64,000 nt of DNA from an uncultured Faecalibacterium sp. (GTDB lineage: Bacteria; Bacillota; Clostridia; Oscillospirales; Ruminococcaceae). Below the pieces are notes generated by a model, which was not told where the DNA came from, did no database searches, and saw only the letters and a program-made list of their open reading frames with translations. This document shows positions 53,406 to 61,798 of this stretch, piece by piece. The stretch is from contig CAKSYT010000004.1 in the NCBI GenBank assembly GCA_934524985.1, positions 123,428 through 187,427 of the forward strand. The letters run 5' to 3'. A program made the position numbers and the translations under genes. Position 1 is the first letter of the stretch. Every line of letters starts with the position of its first letter.

Positions 53406-54800
53406 ATGCAAAAGCAGCTGGAAAAGTCGCGGTATCATGCCGAGGTGAAAAAGCTGGATGTTCAGATGGACTGGTGCGATAAGTACGAGTTTGGCTTAGC
53501 GGCGTTCTGCGGTGCGATGGCAGGCTTCATTGATGTCTTTTTTGTGCAGTCACCGGCAGCAAGGACCTCGCTGTTGGGGCTCTCGGATGCCGCCGCAGAT
53601 GAGATGGTGAAGAAGTTTGCGCGGTTCACGGGCTGGAAGCCCAAAGCGGGCAACGAGAACAATGTGGCCTCTGCGATCGGTTATCTGGAACGGACGTTTC
53701 GGGTCAACTACGACCAGAAGAATCAGGTAGAAGTGGGCGGCGTGGTCAAGCTCTCGACCAAGAACCACCATATCAAGTCGCTGGCGCACTCGCCGGACGT
53801 GGTGGGTCTGTTCTTCTCCATTCTGGATCAGTTTCAGGGTAAGTCGTCCTTCCTCGACAACGGAAAGCTTATCCGAATCGATACCAGCGGAGGGGATTTT
53901 GAGCTGAAGGGCGGCAACTTCCCGGCAAAGCTCTTTGCGGGGTTTGCAAATTGGTTGGGGCATATCATGTCGGATGCAGCCGGAAGCACCGGCAGCAGAG
54001 GCAACGGAGGGCGCGGTACCGGTGTGCCGATGCCCTTTATGGAGCTGACCCAATTCTGTAAATTTGGCCGGTTCCAGATTGGCAAAGACCGTCAGAACTT
54101 CGCTGATCTTATGGTACGGACTTTCCAGAACGGTTACGATGCCCGCTTCGGCGCGGCGACGATGGTGCCGGTGCTTTTTCAGCAGCTGGCAACCAGTGCG
54201 TGCTGGGCCATCAAGCGGCATCTGGTGGATAAGAAGCCTTGGGCGGACTGCGTCCCCTCGGATAACTACGGCAGCTACCGGATGATGCAGCTTGTCTCCA
54301 ACGGGACGCTCTGCCTTATTGATGTGGGGGATGCAGCACTGAGGAGCGGCGGCAACGCGCTGACCTTCTGCCTGCACTTCAACTTTGCAGCGGCGCTGCG
54401 GCTGGCCTATCTGGTGCTGAAGGAGATCAACATCCGGTTTGGCGCGGTGCTGGAAGAAAAGCTCAAAGCGTTCTACAATGAGATCGTAAAGAACTCTACG
54501 CCGGAAGAACGGGAGTATCTCCGGCAGATGGACCTGCGGCTGCAGGACCATCAGACGCGTCTGGATGAGCTGTACCGCAGCTACTGCGTCAGTGTGGAAG
54601 AAGAATACAGACGCTTTGCCGGTCAGGTGAAAACCATGGACAGTGTATGGACAAGGCAGACAGCAAAAGCAGCAGCGTCTGTGCAGCTGGCAGAGTCCAG
54701 CGGTGTGAAGAAAGAGAAAATCATACATTCGACCAAAGAATTGGATGCGCAGTTCGGCAAACGAGAACGAAAAGGATTCTTTGGAATCTTTAGAAAGTGA
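53406..54800 (+). CDS. Conserved-looking protein of unknown function in the GTPase operon
   Basis: A 464-residue protein. It has an N-terminal helical segment with one hydrophobic stretch (FGLAAFCGAMAGFIDVFFV), a middle with SLAHSPDVVGLFFSILDQF, and a striking Gly/Ser/Arg motif near 190-205 (SDAAGSTGSRGNGGRGTG) followed by PMPFMELTQFCKFG. The C-terminal 120 residues are helical and coiled-coil-like, ending in a basic tail. GGGAGGAA precedes ATG, 15 bases after the previous stop. The glycine motif looks like a conserved functional core, but no function can be assigned. A phosphate- or membrane-binding role is conceivable. Confidence 0.8.
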   Translation: MQKQLEKSRYHAEVKKLDVQMDWCDKYEFGLAAFCGAMAGFIDVFFVQSPAARTSLLGLSDAAADEMVKKFARFTGWKPKAGNENNVASAIGYLERTFRVNYDQKNQVEVGGVVKLSTKNHHIKSLAHSPDVVGLFFSILDQFQGKSSFLDNGKLIRIDTSGGDFELKGGNFPAKLFAGFANWLGHIMSDAAGSTGSRGNGGRGTGVPMPFMELTQFCKFGRFQIGKDRQNFADLMVRTFQNGYDARFGAATMVPVLFQQLATSACWAIKRHLVDKKPWADCVPSDNYGSYRMMQLVSNGTLCLIDVGDAALRSGGNALTFCLHFNFAAALRLAYLVLKEINIRFGAVLEEKLKAFYNEIVKNSTPEEREYLRQMDLRLQDHQTRLDELYRSYCVSVEEEYRRFAGQVKTMDSVWTRQTAKAAASVQLAESSGVKKEKIIHSTKELDAQFGKRERKGFFGIFRK

Positions 54801-54810
54801 GGAAGATAAA

Positions 54811-55905
54811 ATGGCGGAAAATAATAAGCTCCCGAAGCTGAATATTATGATAGTCGGCAAAACGGGCGTGGGCAAAAGCACCCTGCTCAACAGTTTGTTC
54901 GGAGAAAATCTGGCTCTTACGGGCAGTGGTGAGCCTATCACCGAAAAAATCCATAAGTTTGAGACGGAGGGCTTCCCAATTTCCATCTACGATACCCCTG
55001 GCATGGAGTTGGATGGAAAACATTCAGCAGAGAATCTGCTGCATGAAATTACCGGACAGATACAGAAGAAGATGCAGTGCAATGACATTGAGCAGGCTAT
55101 CCACTGTGTCCTTTACTGCATTAATGCCGCATCCAGCCGAATCGAAAAGGCAGAGATGGATTTTCTGCAAAAGCTGACGGAAAGCACCAGTCAGTGTAAC
55201 ACGCCGGTTATCCTAGTTCTGACGCAGGCGTTCTCCGAGAAAAAAACAGGAGAGATGACGGCGATGATCCGAAATATCAAACTTCCGATTCGTGGAATCG
55301 TCCCCGTTCTGGCAAAGGACTACATAATCAGTGAAGACTTCCCAACTATAAAGGCTTATGGTCTTGACAAGCTTGTCGATGTGATGAGTGATGTGTTGCC
55401 GGAGGCAGTGCGGGATACGTTTGTCGCGATTCAAATCGTAAATCTAGACGCCAAACACGCCAGTGCAAAAAAGACCGTCGCCGCCGCAGCCCTTGCGGCC
55501 GCAGCAACGGGAGCGGCTCCCATTCCTTTCTCGGATGCGGCACTTTTGGTTCCTGCGCAGGTGGCGATGCTGATGCGCATCACTGCCATTTACCGGATAC
55601 CTATCCAAAAGGCTGCGCTGACGACCATTGCCACGGCGGCAGTCGGTACAGTGGGAACGACCATCTTGGGAAAGACCATCGTATCCAATGCTCTGAAATT
55701 CATCCCAGGCGTTGGCACAGTCGTTGGCGGAGCTATCTCTGCAACAACGGCAGCGGCGCTGACCACTGCACTGGGAAATACATACATCGGTTTGATGACC
55801 AAAATCGCAAAGGGTGAGATGAAGACAACGGACCTTTCGACAAAGGAAGGTCAGGAAGCGTTTAAACGGGAATTCAAGGCGCAGATGAGAGCTAGAAAAA
55901 ACTAA
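54811..55905 (+). CDS. GTPase with DUF697-like C-terminal domain, paralogue 1
   Basis: A 364-residue P-loop GTPase. G1 is GKTGVGKST (16-24), G3 is DTPG (61-64). At the G4 place the sequence is TQAF (138-141) instead of NKxD, so base recognition may differ. Residues about 220-335 are hydrophobic helices of DUF697 type (AAPIPFSDAALLVPAQ and later GTTILGKTIV), which may insert in or lie on membranes. The overall plan recalls IRG-like and Der/Era-like GTPases. ATG 54811 has GAGGAAG upstream, 10 bases after the previous stop. It pairs with a close paralogue at 56,266. Confidence 0.9.
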   Translation: MAENNKLPKLNIMIVGKTGVGKSTLLNSLFGENLALTGSGEPITEKIHKFETEGFPISIYDTPGMELDGKHSAENLLHEITGQIQKKMQCNDIEQAIHCVLYCINAASSRIEKAEMDFLQKLTESTSQCNTPVILVLTQAFSEKKTGEMTAMIRNIKLPIRGIVPVLAKDYIISEDFPTIKAYGLDKLVDVMSDVLPEAVRDTFVAIQIVNLDAKHASAKKTVAAAALAAAATGAAPIPFSDAALLVPAQVAMLMRITAIYRIPIQKAALTTIATAAVGTVGTTILGKTIVSNALKFIPGVGTVVGGAISATTAAALTTALGNTYIGLMTKIAKGEMKTTDLSTKEGQEAFKREFKAQMRARKN

Positions 55906-55982
55906 CCCGTACATAACGTCGAACGGAACCGTAAAAAAACAAGACGGCTTCTGAAATAAATATTAACACAGGAGGAACTGAA

Positions 55983-56273
55983 ATGGAGAACGACGCGAAG
56001 AAAATCGTAGAAGAGACCACAGAGAAAATTGTGAAAGCGCAGACGGAGCATCCCGAAAAGAAGAAAAAACTGGGCGGTCTCGCTTTGTATCTGTTGGGGA
56101 GTGCTGTCGTTACTGTTGGCATGGCGGCTGTGATGCCGAAGGTGATGGGCAAAGTGGGTCAGAAAATCTACACAGAAAGCCTGAAAAAGCAGAGTGACGA
56201 CGATTGGACGCAGGAAATTCTGAACCGGAGACAGGCGGAAGCGGAAGCTGAGGAGGAAAAGAAAAATGGCTGA
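55983..56273 (+). CDS. Small membrane protein between the two GTPases
   Basis: A 96-residue protein: charged N-terminal helix, one membrane helix near 31-54 (GGLALYLLGSAVVTVGMAAV), and a charged C-terminal coiled coil ending in EAEAEEEKKNG. AGGAGG precedes ATG. Its stop overlaps the start of GTPase 2 by 8 bases. It could anchor one or both GTPases at the membrane. No family is recognised. Confidence 0.8.
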   Translation: MENDAKKIVEETTEKIVKAQTEHPEKKKKLGGLALYLLGSAVVTVGMAAVMPKVMGKVGQKIYTESLKKQSDDDWTQEILNRRQAEAEAEEEKKNG

Positions 56274-57420
56274 GTTCAATATTTACGATGCAGCGCAGGC
56301 GGCGCAGATGATCAAGGATGAGATTCAGGAAAGATACAACGATTTTAACACGCTGAATGTTGTGGTCATCGGCAAGACGGGTGTGGGCAAGAGCACCCTG
56401 ATCAATACTGTGTTTGGTGACAGTGTGGCAGAAGTTGGTATTGGAACGCCTGTTACGCAGGCGATCCGAAAGCTTGAAAAAGAGGGAGTGCCTCTTGCAA
56501 TTTATGATACTCCGGGTTTGGAACTTCAGGGAAACCATTCTACCGAAAATTTGCTGGAAGAGGTCAGCGAGCTCATCAATGAGGGCATCCGGCACAATGA
56601 CGTCAACCAGGCAATCCACTGCATCTGGTATTGCATCAATACGACTTCGAGTCGCATTGAACCGACGGAGATGGATTTCCTGCGCAAACTGGGAGAAAAC
56701 ACCAAGAGATGCAATGTTCCGGTCATTCTGGTCCTGACACAAGCATTCTCTAAGAAAAAGACGGAAGAAATGGTCATGGTCATCCGGAAAGCAAATCTTC
56801 CGATCCGTGAGGTCGTTCCCGTTCTGGCACAGGACTATGAGATCAGCGAAGACTTTCCGAAAATCCCGGCGTTCGGCATCGATAAGCTGGTCGAAGTGAT
56901 GAACAAACTGCTGCCGGATACGGTGAGAGATACATTTGTGGCGCTACAGATTGTCAGCATCGACCTGAAACGTGAGCGTGCGCGCGCAGTGGTCACAGGT
57001 GCTGCTGGTGCAGCTGCCCTGACAGGCGCAGCGCCTATCCCATTCTCGGATGCCGCTATTCTGGTGCCGACGCAGGTGTCTATGCTGGCAGGCATCACGG
57101 CTGTTTTTGGTCTTCCGCTGGGAAAATCGGCCCTGACGAGCATCGTCACGGCGACCATCGGCACGGCGGGTACAACGATCCTAGGTAAAACGGTCGTGGC
57201 TAATCTGGTTAAGATGATCCCCGGTGCAGGCACTATTGTCGGCGCGGTGATCTCTGGTACAACGGCAGCTACGCTGACGGGTGCGCTGGGTGAAGCTTAT
57301 ATTGCTATCCTGACTCGAGTTGCCAGCGGTAATATGAGCTTTGCAGAGCTGACCAGCAGCGAAGGCATGAAAGAACTGCGGCGTGAGTTCGAAAAACAGC
57401 TGCGGATGAGCAGAAGTTGA
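56266..57420 (+). CDS. GTPase with DUF697-like C-terminal domain, paralogue 2
   Basis: A 384-residue paralogue of the GTPase at 54,811, alike throughout its length. G1 is GKTGVGKST (37-45), G3 is DTPG (81-84) and the G4 position is again TQAF. An additional N-terminal helix of about 25 residues (AQAAQMIKDEIQERY) is present. The C-terminal half is again hydrophobic (AAPIPFSDAAILVPTQ). Two related GTPases in one operon suggest a heterodimer, as in dynamin-like or septin-like systems. The GAGGAGG site lies within the small gene that overlaps its start. Confidence 0.9.
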   Translation: MAEFNIYDAAQAAQMIKDEIQERYNDFNTLNVVVIGKTGVGKSTLINTVFGDSVAEVGIGTPVTQAIRKLEKEGVPLAIYDTPGLELQGNHSTENLLEEVSELINEGIRHNDVNQAIHCIWYCINTTSSRIEPTEMDFLRKLGENTKRCNVPVILVLTQAFSKKKTEEMVMVIRKANLPIREVVPVLAQDYEISEDFPKIPAFGIDKLVEVMNKLLPDTVRDTFVALQIVSIDLKRERARAVVTGAAGAAALTGAAPIPFSDAAILVPTQVSMLAGITAVFGLPLGKSALTSIVTATIGTAGTTILGKTVVANLVKMIPGAGTIVGAVISGTTAATLTGALGEAYIAILTRVASGNMSFAELTSSEGMKELRREFEKQLRMSRS

Positions 57421-57484
57421 TATAAATATAACTGAAAGTGTAGAGAAAAGAGTGATATAAAAAGTCCACTGCACTTTCAGGTTA

Positions 57485-57550
57485 TTACAATCCCGGTCGA
57501 TTGCACATACAATACAAGTATCACTTCACAAAACGGAGGGTACTTGTATT
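57485..57550 (+). promoter_or_regulatory. Promoter and operator of the XRE gene
   Basis: TTACAA (57485-57490), 17-base spacer and TACAAT (57508-57513). A perfect 10-base inverted repeat, AATACAAGTA (57511-57520) and TACTTGTATT (57541-57550), overlaps the -10 box and abuts the ATG. The ribosome site GGAGGG lies between the arms. This is a textbook place for autorepression. A second 9-base repeat (CTGAAAGTG at 57432-57440 with 57472-57480) lies upstream. Confidence 0.75.
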
Positions 57551-57913
57551 ATGGTGGACTACGCCGACATCGGAAAACGCATCCGTGCCTGCCGCCTTGC
57601 AAAAGGCATGACGCAGGAGCAGCTGGCCAATGAGGTCGGCGTGGTGGTCACGCACATCAGCCATATCGAAACAGGCAACTCCGTGCCCAGCCTGAAAACG
57701 CTGATCGACATCATCAACGCACTGGGCTGCTCGGCAGATGAACTGCTGTGCATCGAGATCAAAAAGGCAAAGCCGGTGTTCGACAGCTGGATGACCGAAC
57801 AGCTTGCGGATTGCTCTGCCGATGAAGCAAAGATTATCAAAGAAACGGTGGTCAGCCTGAAAAAATCGCTGCGAAAAGTGTATGGCAAGTCCTCGAAATA
57901 CAGATATGACTAA
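57551..57913 (+). CDS. XRE-family regulator
   Basis: A 120-residue protein. Residues about 8-62 form a Cro/C1-type helix-turn-helix (RACRLAKGMTQEQLANEVG, then VVVTHISHIETG as recognition helix). The C-terminus is helical with SADEAKIIKETVVSLKKSL, probably for dimerisation. GGAGGG lies 11 bases before ATG. An inverted-repeat operator overlaps its own promoter, so it is probably autoregulated. It follows the GTPase operon on the same strand but has its own promoter; whether it also controls the GTPase genes is open. Confidence 0.9.
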   Translation: MVDYADIGKRIRACRLAKGMTQEQLANEVGVVVTHISHIETGNSVPSLKTLIDIINALGCSADELLCIEIKKAKPVFDSWMTEQLADCSADEAKIIKETVVSLKKSLRKVYGKSSKYRYD

Positions 57914-57924
57914 AACTTCAAAAA

Positions 57925-58007
57925 AGGTATTGAACGCCTGAAAGGCACCAGTAGACAAAACGAACCGCCCCGGTTTCCGTAACAGAAAGCCGGGGCGGTT
58001 TTTGTAT
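57925..58007. repeat. Terminator-containing dispersed repeat, copy B
   Basis: Direct copy of the sequence at 51,029-51,108. The shared core, from ACGAACCGCCCCGG to the T-run, is nearly identical. The stem 57963-57973 pairs with 57990-58000. It also serves as terminator of the XRE gene. The copies bracket the whole WYL-GTPase block. Confidence 0.7.
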
Positions 58008-58069
58008 GCAGGGGCAAGGGCGGTTCTTCCGACCTTGCGCTTTCTTGCTTTTCACGGAAAAATGCGCAA

Positions 58070-58341
58070 ACAAAAAGCAGGCAGTGTCGTGGAAAGGAGG
58101 AGGAAAGCGACACTGCCTGCTGTATAGGAACCCCTGAACATTGCGGCTTGGTCAGGAGGGATTTGGTAGTCTGTCCGCCGTTCTGGCTATTGCCTCGCAT
58201 AGAAACGGGAGACAGTTTTTTATGGGCCTGCTGTGCGCCGCTGCTGCGGCCGCACCCGCAGGGAAATGTGCCTGCATGGGCATTTGCGGGGAGAACCTTT
58301 CGGAGGTTATGGGGGATGTCCGTTCCGTTCTCCCTGAGTGC
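58070..58341 (-). ncRNA. Candidate structured RNA with intrinsic terminator
   Basis: No gene can be supported in 57,914-58,477, but this stretch is full of stems. On the minus strand an extended -10 (TGGCATAAT, box 58348-58353) precedes three stems: 58327-58334 with 58289-58296 (8 bases), 58285-58290 with 58255-58260, and 58204-58215 with 58171-58182 (10 of 12). A perfect 14-base terminator stem AGCAGGCAGTGTCG (58076-58089 with 58108-58121) ends it, followed by T residues; its loop is CCUCCUCC-rich, complementary to ribosome sites. On the plus strand the third stem is also followed by six T residues. The role is unknown. Confidence 0.4.
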
Positions 58342-58416
58342 ACCCTTATTATGCCAGACAATCGTGGCAATTCTTTGTGGTAAATTTGAACAGTTTGCAA
58401 ATAAATACCCTGCCCA

Positions 58417-58458
58417 TGAAAAAAGACTGCTGAAAAGTCCGCGCTTCTCAGCAGTCTG
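58417..58458 (-). terminator. Terminator of the methionine synthase operon
   Basis: AGACTGCTGA (58424-58433) pairs with 58448-58457. On the minus strand six T residues follow. It lies 20 bases after the metH stop. Confidence 0.85.
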
Positions 58459-58477
58459 AATCTGAAATTTTTCCGCG

Positions 58478-60898
58478 TTACACCCCAAAGAACTCCTTGG
58501 CAATGTCGGCGCTGCGCTTGGCGTCCTTGGCGTACCAGTCCGCGCCGATCTTTTCGGCGTATTCCGGGGTCAGAACGGCACCGCCCACCATGATCTTGCA
58601 GTCGAGCCCTGCGGCGTGCAGGGCGGCGATGGTCTCCTCCATGCTTTTCAGGGTGGTGGTCATCAGGGCCGAAAGGCCTACCAGATGCACATCCTTTTCC
58701 CGCACGGTGTCCACCACCGTCTCCACCGGCACGTCCCGGCCAAGGTCCAGCACCTCAAAGCCGTAGTTTTCCAGAATGACCCGGACAATGTTCTTGCCGA
58801 TGTCGTGTACGTCGCCCTTGACGGTGGCAAGGATGATACGCCCCTTGCTGGCGCTGCCCTCGCCCTTTTGGGCAATGGCGGTCTTGATCTCCTCAAAGGC
58901 GCTCTGGGCGGCGCTGGCGGCCTGTAGCAGTTGCGGCAGGAACAGGGTGCCTTTTTCGTATTTGGCACCCACGATGTCCAAAGCGGGGATCAAGGCTTCG
59001 TCCACCACCTCCAGCGGCTGCTTTTCCGCCAGCAGGGCGCGGGTATGGGCGGCGGCGTCACCCTTCAAGCCCTTTTCCACCGCCTTCATCAGGGCGGCGT
59101 AGGGGCCGGTATGCTCCGCTTCGGCGGCACTGGCGGCAGGCACGGCCTTTGCAGCCTGCGCCAGCGCGGTGCTGGCGGGTACACGGTCGGCGAAGCGTTC
59201 AATGTACTTTGTGCTCTGCTTGTCCCGGTTGGTCAGCACGTTGTAGGCGTATACTGCCGCCATCATCTCCTCGCTGGAAGGGTTCATGATGGCAAGGTCC
59301 AGCCCGGCGTACATGGCCATGGTCAAAAAGGTGGTGTTCAGGTAGGTGCGGCAGGGCAGACCAAAGCTGATGTTGGACACGCCCAGCACGGTGCGCACTC
59401 CCAGCTCCTTTTTGCAGGCTTCCAGCGCCTGCACCGTGGCAAGCACATCCTCCTGCTGGGCGCTGGCGGTCAGGGTAAGGCAGTCGATGTAGATATCCTC
59501 CCGGGGAATGCCCGCTGCCAGCGCGGCTTCGGTGATGCGGCGGGCAATGGCTACGCGGTCTGCGGCCTTGGGCTGGATGCCTTTTTCGTCGATGGCAAGC
59601 CCCACGATGGCGGCACCGTACTTCTTGCACAGCGGCAGGATGGCGGCAAGCTTTTCCGGCTCGCCGTTGGTAGAGTTGACGATGGGTTTGCCGTTGTACA
59701 CCCGCAGACCCCGCGCCAGCGCTTCCACATTGGAGGAATCCAGCTGCAAGGGCAGGCTGGTCACGCTTTGCAGCGCCTTGACCACCTGTTCCATCAGCAC
59801 CGGCTCGTCCACGCCGGGCGCGCCCACGTTCACGTCCAGGATCTGCGCCCCGGCTTCTGCCTGACTGACGGCCTGCTCCAGCACATAGTTCATGTCGCCC
59901 TCCCGCAGTGCCTGCTGGAAGCGCTTTTTGCCGGTGGGGTTGATGCGCTCGCCCACCACCGTGATGCCGTCTACCGTGACCGCATCCACCGAGGTGCACA
60001 GCACCGAGGGCATCCGGTGCGCGGGACGCCCCGGGGTGCAGCCTGCAAAGGTGCCGTTGAGCAGCTTGATGAACTCCGGGGTGGTGCCGCAGCAGCCACC
60101 GGCGGCAAACAGGTGCAGCTCCCGGTAGGGTTTCATCTGCAAAGCGAACAGCTGCGGGGTGATGTCGTAGCCGCTGCCGTCTGCCCGGGGCAGACCGGCG
60201 TTGGGCTTGACGAACACCGGGAAGTTGCCGGGTACGGCCTCTGCCAGCCGTTTTGCCATGGGGAAGATCTCCTTGGGGCCCAGTGAGCAGTTGATGCCCA
60301 CGGCATCTGCCCCCAAGCCCCGGGCGGTGGCGGCAAAGCTTTCCACCGTGCAGCCGGTAAAGGTGCGTCCGCCCGCTTCAAAGCTCATGCTGGCCAGAAT
60401 GGGCAGATGGGTATTTTCCTTGGCAGCCAGCAGGGCGGCTTTCAGCTCGTACAGGTCGGTGTAGGTCTCAAAAAAGATCAGGTCTGCCCCGGCGGCTTCG
60501 CCTGCCTTTACGATGCGGGCGTACTCGGCCACGGCATCCTCAAAGGCCAGCGTTCCGCTGGGTTCCAGCAGCTCGCCCAGCGGGCCCACGTCCAGCGCGG
60601 TCAGTGCGCCGTAGGGCGCGCAGGCGCGCTTGCAGTTGGCAATGCCTGAGGTGATGATCTGCTCCAGCGTGTAGGCGCTGCCCGCCAGCTTGTGGGCAGA
60701 AGCACCGAAGGTATTGGCGTTGACGATGCGGCTGCCCGCCGCAGCGTACTGCGCATGGATGCCCTCGATGAGCGCCGGGTCGGTGATGTTCAGCTCCTCC
60801 GGGCGTGCGCCCAGCTTGAGCCCGGCGGCTTGCAGCATGGTGCCCATGCCGCCGTCCAGCAGGATGGTATTGCTCTGCTTGAAAAGTTCATTCACTTG
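58478..60898 (-). CDS. metH: Cobalamin-dependent methionine synthase, without reactivation domain
   Basis: An 806-residue MetH that moves a methyl group from methyltetrahydrofolate to homocysteine. Order: homocysteine domain (DGGMGTMLQ, with zinc Cys in INCSLGP and GGCCGTTPEF), folate/pterin domain (VGERINPTGKK, then GAQILDVNVG), B12 cap, and B12-binding domain with DVHDIGKN near residue 694. It stops after the B12 domain, whereas E. coli MetH (about 1,200 residues) goes on to an AdoMet reactivation domain. That domain is encoded by the gene just upstream. GTG 60898 has GGGAAAG upstream and overlaps the previous stop by 11 bases. Confidence 0.95.
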   Translation of the reverse strand, partial: QVNELFKQSNTILLDGGMGTMLQAAGLKLGARPEELNITDPALIEGIHAQYAAAGSRIVNANTFGASAHKLAGSAYTLEQIITSGIANCKRACAPYGALTALDVGPLGELLEPSGTLAFEDAVAEYARIVKAGEAAGADLIFFETYTDLYELKAALLAAKENTHLPILASMSFEAGGRTFTGCTVESFAATARGLGADAVGINCSLGPKEIFPMAKRLAEAVPGNFPVFVKPNAGLPRADGSGYDITPQLFALQMKPYRELHLFAAGGCCGTTPEFIKLLNGTFAGCTPGRPAHRMPSVLCTSVDAVTVDGITVVGERINPTGKKRFQQALREGDMNYVLEQAVSQAEAGAQILDVNVGAPGVDEPVLMEQVVKALQSVTSLPLQLDSSNVEALARGLRVYNGKPIVNSTNGEPEKLAAILPLCKKYGAAIVGLAIDEKGIQPKAADRVAIARRITEAALAAGIPREDIYIDCLTLTASAQQEDVLATVQALEACKKELGVRTVLGVSNISFGLPCRTYLNTTFLTMAMYAGLDLAIMNPSSEEMMAAVYAYNVLTNRDKQSTKYIERFADRVPASTALAQAAKAVPAASAAEAEHTGPYAALMKAVEKGLKGDAAAHTRALLAEKQPLEVVDEALIPALDIVGAKYEKGTLFLPQLLQAASAAQSAFEEIKTAIAQKGEGSASKGRIILATVKGDVHDIGKNIVRVILENYGFEVLDLGRDVPVETVVDTVREKDVHLVGLSALMTTTLKSMEETIAALHAAGLDCKIMVGGAVLTPEYAEKIGADWYAKDAKRSADIAKEFFGV

Positions 60899-61577
60899 CA
60901 CAGGTCTTTCCCCTCTTTCTGTATTCGCAGCGGGTGCGCAGCACACAATGGCCACACCCGGCCAGTTGTCCCTTTACCGGATGGTCGCTGACCCCCAGCA
61001 AGGCGGTCACGCTCTTGCGCGGGGTCATCAGGTTGGTGTCGGTGACGCACAGCCCGGCCTTGCGCACCGTGTCCAGCGCCGCTGCCACCAGCGGCTGCAC
61101 CGCGATGTCCCAATCGCCGTAGCCGGGCGAAAAGCGCCCGGTCAGATACTTTCCCTCGGTCGCCGCCCACTGGCGCAGCTGCGCCTCGGCGGCATCGGCG
61201 GTCTGCTCGGCCAGTGCGCTGCCCAAGGCATCGGAGGCTACCCCGGCGGCAATGTCGCCCACGCCCGCCCGGCGGATCTGGGCATCCACCCCGGGACCCA
61301 GCGTCACCGCCAGCAGAATGGCCTGCCCGCAGCCTGCCAGATGCTTGTGCACGTCCTCGCCGGGCAGCAGCCCAGCTTCGGTCAGGGCGGGGACATCTGC
61401 CAGCAGCCACACCGCCCGGGGCGTCGCCGCCGCCAGCAGCGGCACCGCGCACTTTTGCAGCAGTGCCAGCGTGGCAGCGTCCGGCTCGCCGTGCGCGCCG
61501 AAATACCGCGCCGCCTGCGCCAGATCTATGCTCTGCGGCTTTTCCAACGCCAGCGGGCGGGGCACACCGATCGCCAT
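60888..61577 (-). CDS. Methionine synthase reactivation domain as separate protein
   Basis: A 229-residue protein like the AdoMet-binding activation domain of MetH. It has GRFSPGYGDWD (family RxSPGYG), TNLMTPRKSVTALLG, and a Cys-rich C-terminus CGHCVLRTRCEY that may hold a metal. It should donate a methyl group from AdoMet to oxidised cobalamin with an electron donor, and so rescue the MetH encoded next. ATG 61577 follows GGAGGTG. A strong promoter is upstream. The split arrangement is known from several Clostridia and Thermotogae. Confidence 0.9.
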   Translation of the reverse strand: MAIGVPRPLALEKPQSIDLAQAARYFGAHGEPDAATLALLQKCAVPLLAAATPRAVWLLADVPALTEAGLLPGEDVHKHLAGCGQAILLAVTLGPGVDAQIRRAGVGDIAAGVASDALGSALAEQTADAAEAQLRQWAATEGKYLTGRFSPGYGDWDIAVQPLVAAALDTVRKAGLCVTDTNLMTPRKSVTALLGVSDHPVKGQLAGCGHCVLRTRCEYRKRGKTCASE

Positions 61578-61617
61578 GGAACGCACCTCCTTACTTCGCT
61601 CGAATAAAGTACTATTC

Positions 61618-61646
61618 AGTATACCGCACTTGTGGGCTTTTATCAA
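61618..61646 (-). promoter_or_regulatory. Promoter of the methionine synthase operon
   Basis: On the minus strand: TTGATA, a 17-base spacer and TATACT. The leader from here to the start codon is only about 35 bases, so there is no room for an S-box or B12 riboswitch. Confidence 0.75.
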
Positions 61647-61750
61647 TCCCGCAAAGGGGGAGGAAATAGAAAAAAGGCTGCTCTGTTTTTTGAAAGCGGC
61701 CTTGCAGTGTGCGCGGTTTCTGCACACTTTCGGGCAGGTTTATCGGCAAA

Positions 61751-61791
61751 ACAAAAAACGCACGCCGATCCTTATCGAATCAACGTGCGTT
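61751..61791 (-). terminator. Terminator of tRNA-Pro
   Basis: AACGCACG (61757-61764) pairs with 61784-61791; a T-rich run follows on the minus strand. Confidence 0.75.
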
Positions 61792-61798
61792 TGCAGGA

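Noticed and set aside
58931..60286. A 451-codon plus-strand frame opposite metH
   Set aside because: The minus-strand protein has all MetH motifs, and the plus-strand translation shows no recognisable domain.
61578..61650. S-box or cobalamin riboswitch controlling the methionine synthase operon
   Set aside because: The leader between promoter and start codon is only about 35 bases, too short for either aptamer.
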